Below, in pieces: positions 62,795-64,000 of a stretch of 64,000 bases of DNA. A program made the translations under genes and the position numbers. The stretch's first letter is position 1; the number at the start of each line of letters is the position of its first letter. The notes beneath the pieces are model-generated. The model ran no database searches, was not told the origin of the DNA, and worked only from the letters and a program-made list of their open reading frames with translations. Origin of the DNA: Streptomyces dengpaensis (GTDB lineage: Bacteria; Actinomycetota; Actinomycetes; Streptomycetales; Streptomycetaceae); assembly GCF_002946835.1 (NCBI RefSeq), contig NZ_CP026652.1, positions 5,580,001 through 5,644,000 of the forward strand, in the 5' to 3' direction.

Positions 62795-64000
62795 CTCTCC
62801 TTCTGCAGTACGGACAGCGCGGCGATGAGTTCGGCCTGGGGTTCTGGGTGGACGTCCAGCGCGTCGAGGGGCGCGAGACGGCGTTCGCGTTCGGTGTGCA
62901 GGGCCCTGTCGAGGTACTCCGTGAGCAGCCGTCCGCCCCGGTCGCGCAACCGCAGCGCGCCGTGCGCCCCGATCCGCCCCGCGAGCCCCTCGCCCGCGGT
63001 GCGTGCCCTGCGTCCGCCCAGGAGCGCCGTGGCGACCAACGCGGCGACGACTTCGGGGTCCGGCGCGAAGTTCTTGTCCATGCCGCGCACTTCGTCCTCC
63101 GCGTACTCCTCCAGGACGCGCCGCCAGCGTCGTACGGCCATGCCGATCCGGTGCTCGGCGCTCTCCAGCGTCGGATCACCGTCCGTCAGCCCCGCAGCGC
63201 TCGCGCCCGGTTCGCGCCGCCACGCATCGTCCACGCGCTCGTCGGCCGCCGTGACGGAGCACAGCAGCAGGGCGCTCAGGCTCTCGGCGAGCGAGTCCAG
63301 CAGTTCGCTCGCGCTGCAGTCGAGGGGATAGGCGCGCCAGCGCTTGAGCGCGTCCCCGGAGAGCACGGCCCCGGCCTGCAGACGTCCCTTCACGCGCGCG
63401 TACTCGCTGTCGTACGCCCCGTCGACGGCCGCGTTGAGGCGCAGCGCGGCGGCGTGCTGCGCGGCGGCCGCGCTGGCCAGCTCGGGCATCCGCGCCTTCA
63501 GCGAGTCGAGGACTCCGCAGGCCGTACGGGCCATCGCCGCATGTCGGGCTGCCGGGTCCTGCGCCTGGTGCGTGAGCCACGTACGCAACGGCGCGACGGC
63601 GGTGGCGGGCAGCAGGCCGCCACCCCACGCGGACTCGGGCAGCTCGGGCACGGTAAAGCGGGGCAGCTCGCCGAGTCCGGCCTTGGTGAGCAGGGCGCCG
63701 TACTGCCGCGAGACCTCGGAGACCACCTGGTGGGGCACCCGGTCGAGCACGGTGACCAGGGTCGCCTTGTGCTCCTTGGCCGTACGCAGCAGATGCCACG
63801 GCACGGCGTCGGCGTACCGCGCGGCCGTGGTGACCATGACCCAGATGTCGGCCGCGCTGATCAGTTCGGCGGCGAGTACGCGGTTGCCGGCGACCAGGGA
63901 GTCGATGTCCGGCGCGTCGAGGAGGGCGAGGCCGCGGGTGAGCGTGTCGGCGGTCTCGATGCGCAGCACCCGTTCCTCGCGTTCGCTGAGCGAGGCCAGG
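62791..64000 (-). CDS. dynA: Dynamin-like GTPase DynA (partial, start beyond window)
   Basis: At least 400 residues; the 5' end lies past the right edge. G3 is [16 protein letters not shown]4 is [12 protein letters not shown]1 is not in the window. The C-terminal part is helical, with no clear transmembrane span, ending [12 protein letters not shown]. It is upstream of and coupled to dynB, as in Streptomyces dynAB operons. Its partner role is in septum stability during sporulation. Confidence 0.85.
   Translation of the reverse strand, partial: LASLSEREERVLRIETADTLTRGLALLDAPDIDSLVAGNRVLAAELISAADIWVMVTTAARYADAVPWHLLRTAKEHKATLVTVLDRVPHQVVSEVSRQYGALLTKAGLGELPRFTVPELPESAWGGGLLPATAVAPLRTWLTHQAQDPAARHAAMARTACGVLDSLKARMPELASAAAAQHAAALRLNAAVDGAYDSEYARVKGRLQAGAVLSGDALKRWRAYPLDCSASELLDSLAESLSALLLCSVTAADERVDDAWRREPGASAAGLTDGDPTLESAEHRIGMAVRRWRRVLEEYAEDEVRGMDKNFAPDPEVVAALVATALLGGRRARTAGEGLAGRIGAHGALRLRDRGGRLLTEYLDRALHTERERRLAPLDALDVHPEPQAELIAALSVLQKER

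Overview
The window is high-GC actinobacterial chromosome, almost certainly Streptomyces. It carries chaplin and rodlin genes of the aerial-hypha surface layer, a DynA/DynB sporulation dynamin pair, a SsbB-type single-stranded DNA-binding protein, and GTG/TTG starts with frequent ATGA-type gene overlaps.

Layout. 0.1-4.6 kb: a LacI-type regulator divergent from a three-gene operon (Gfo/Idh/MocA oxidoreductase, DHDPS-like aldolase, TIM-barrel isomerase). 4.6-5.6 kb: an IS605-type TnpB relic. 5.6-10.9 kb: DUF5996 protein, RecD2 helicase, citrate synthase. 11.3-14.1 kb: copper operon (chaperone CopZ, exporter CopA) behind a CsoR-like operator. 14.3-14.9 kb: a TetR relic and a small HTH protein. 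15.1-22.3 kb: myo-inositol catabolism (IolE-like protein divergent from iolC, a Cgl0159-family aldolase, iolB, iolD, mmsA). 22.5-29.8 kb: an S15-type hydrolase fused to an ABC ATPase with its permease, a vWA lipoprotein, a long-chain acyl-CoA ligase. 29.9-35.9 kb: three rodlins, three chaplins (one long, with a heptad-repeat stalk and sortase signal), two small secreted proteins and a DUF5949 protein. 36.2-38.3 kb: a transposase relic and a sortase-anchored thioester-domain surface protein. 38.5-39.0 and 60.4-64.0 kb: ssbB, dynB and dynA, all leftward.

The main discovery is at 39.0-60.4 kb. A compact prophage of about 21.4 kb is inserted exactly in codons 4-5 of ssbB. At its right end the original ssbB start (Met-Asn-Glu-Thr) is stranded beside a large serine integrase. 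At its left end ssbB resumes at an internal ATG. Joining the flanks restores an in-frame N-terminus Met-Asn-Glu-Thr-Met-Val-Cys. Joining the phage arms gives an attP with a clear dyad. Integration therefore cuts ssbB from its own start and from the dynAB side and leaves it reading from the prophage edge.

The prophage has a full leftward siphovirus head-tail module: TerS, TerL, portal, protease, HK97 capsid, connectors, two tail-tube paralogues, a G/GT tail chaperone with a canonical -1 slippery site, tape measure, minor tail protein and tail tip. It also has a RepA-like helicase, an HNH nuclease and several small genes. The left edge holds a GntR/UTRA repressor with three CCTAG-type inverted repeats, one of them between ssbB and the first phage gene. 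I found no holin or endolysin, so it is a minimal phage, a defective one, or a helper-dependent element.
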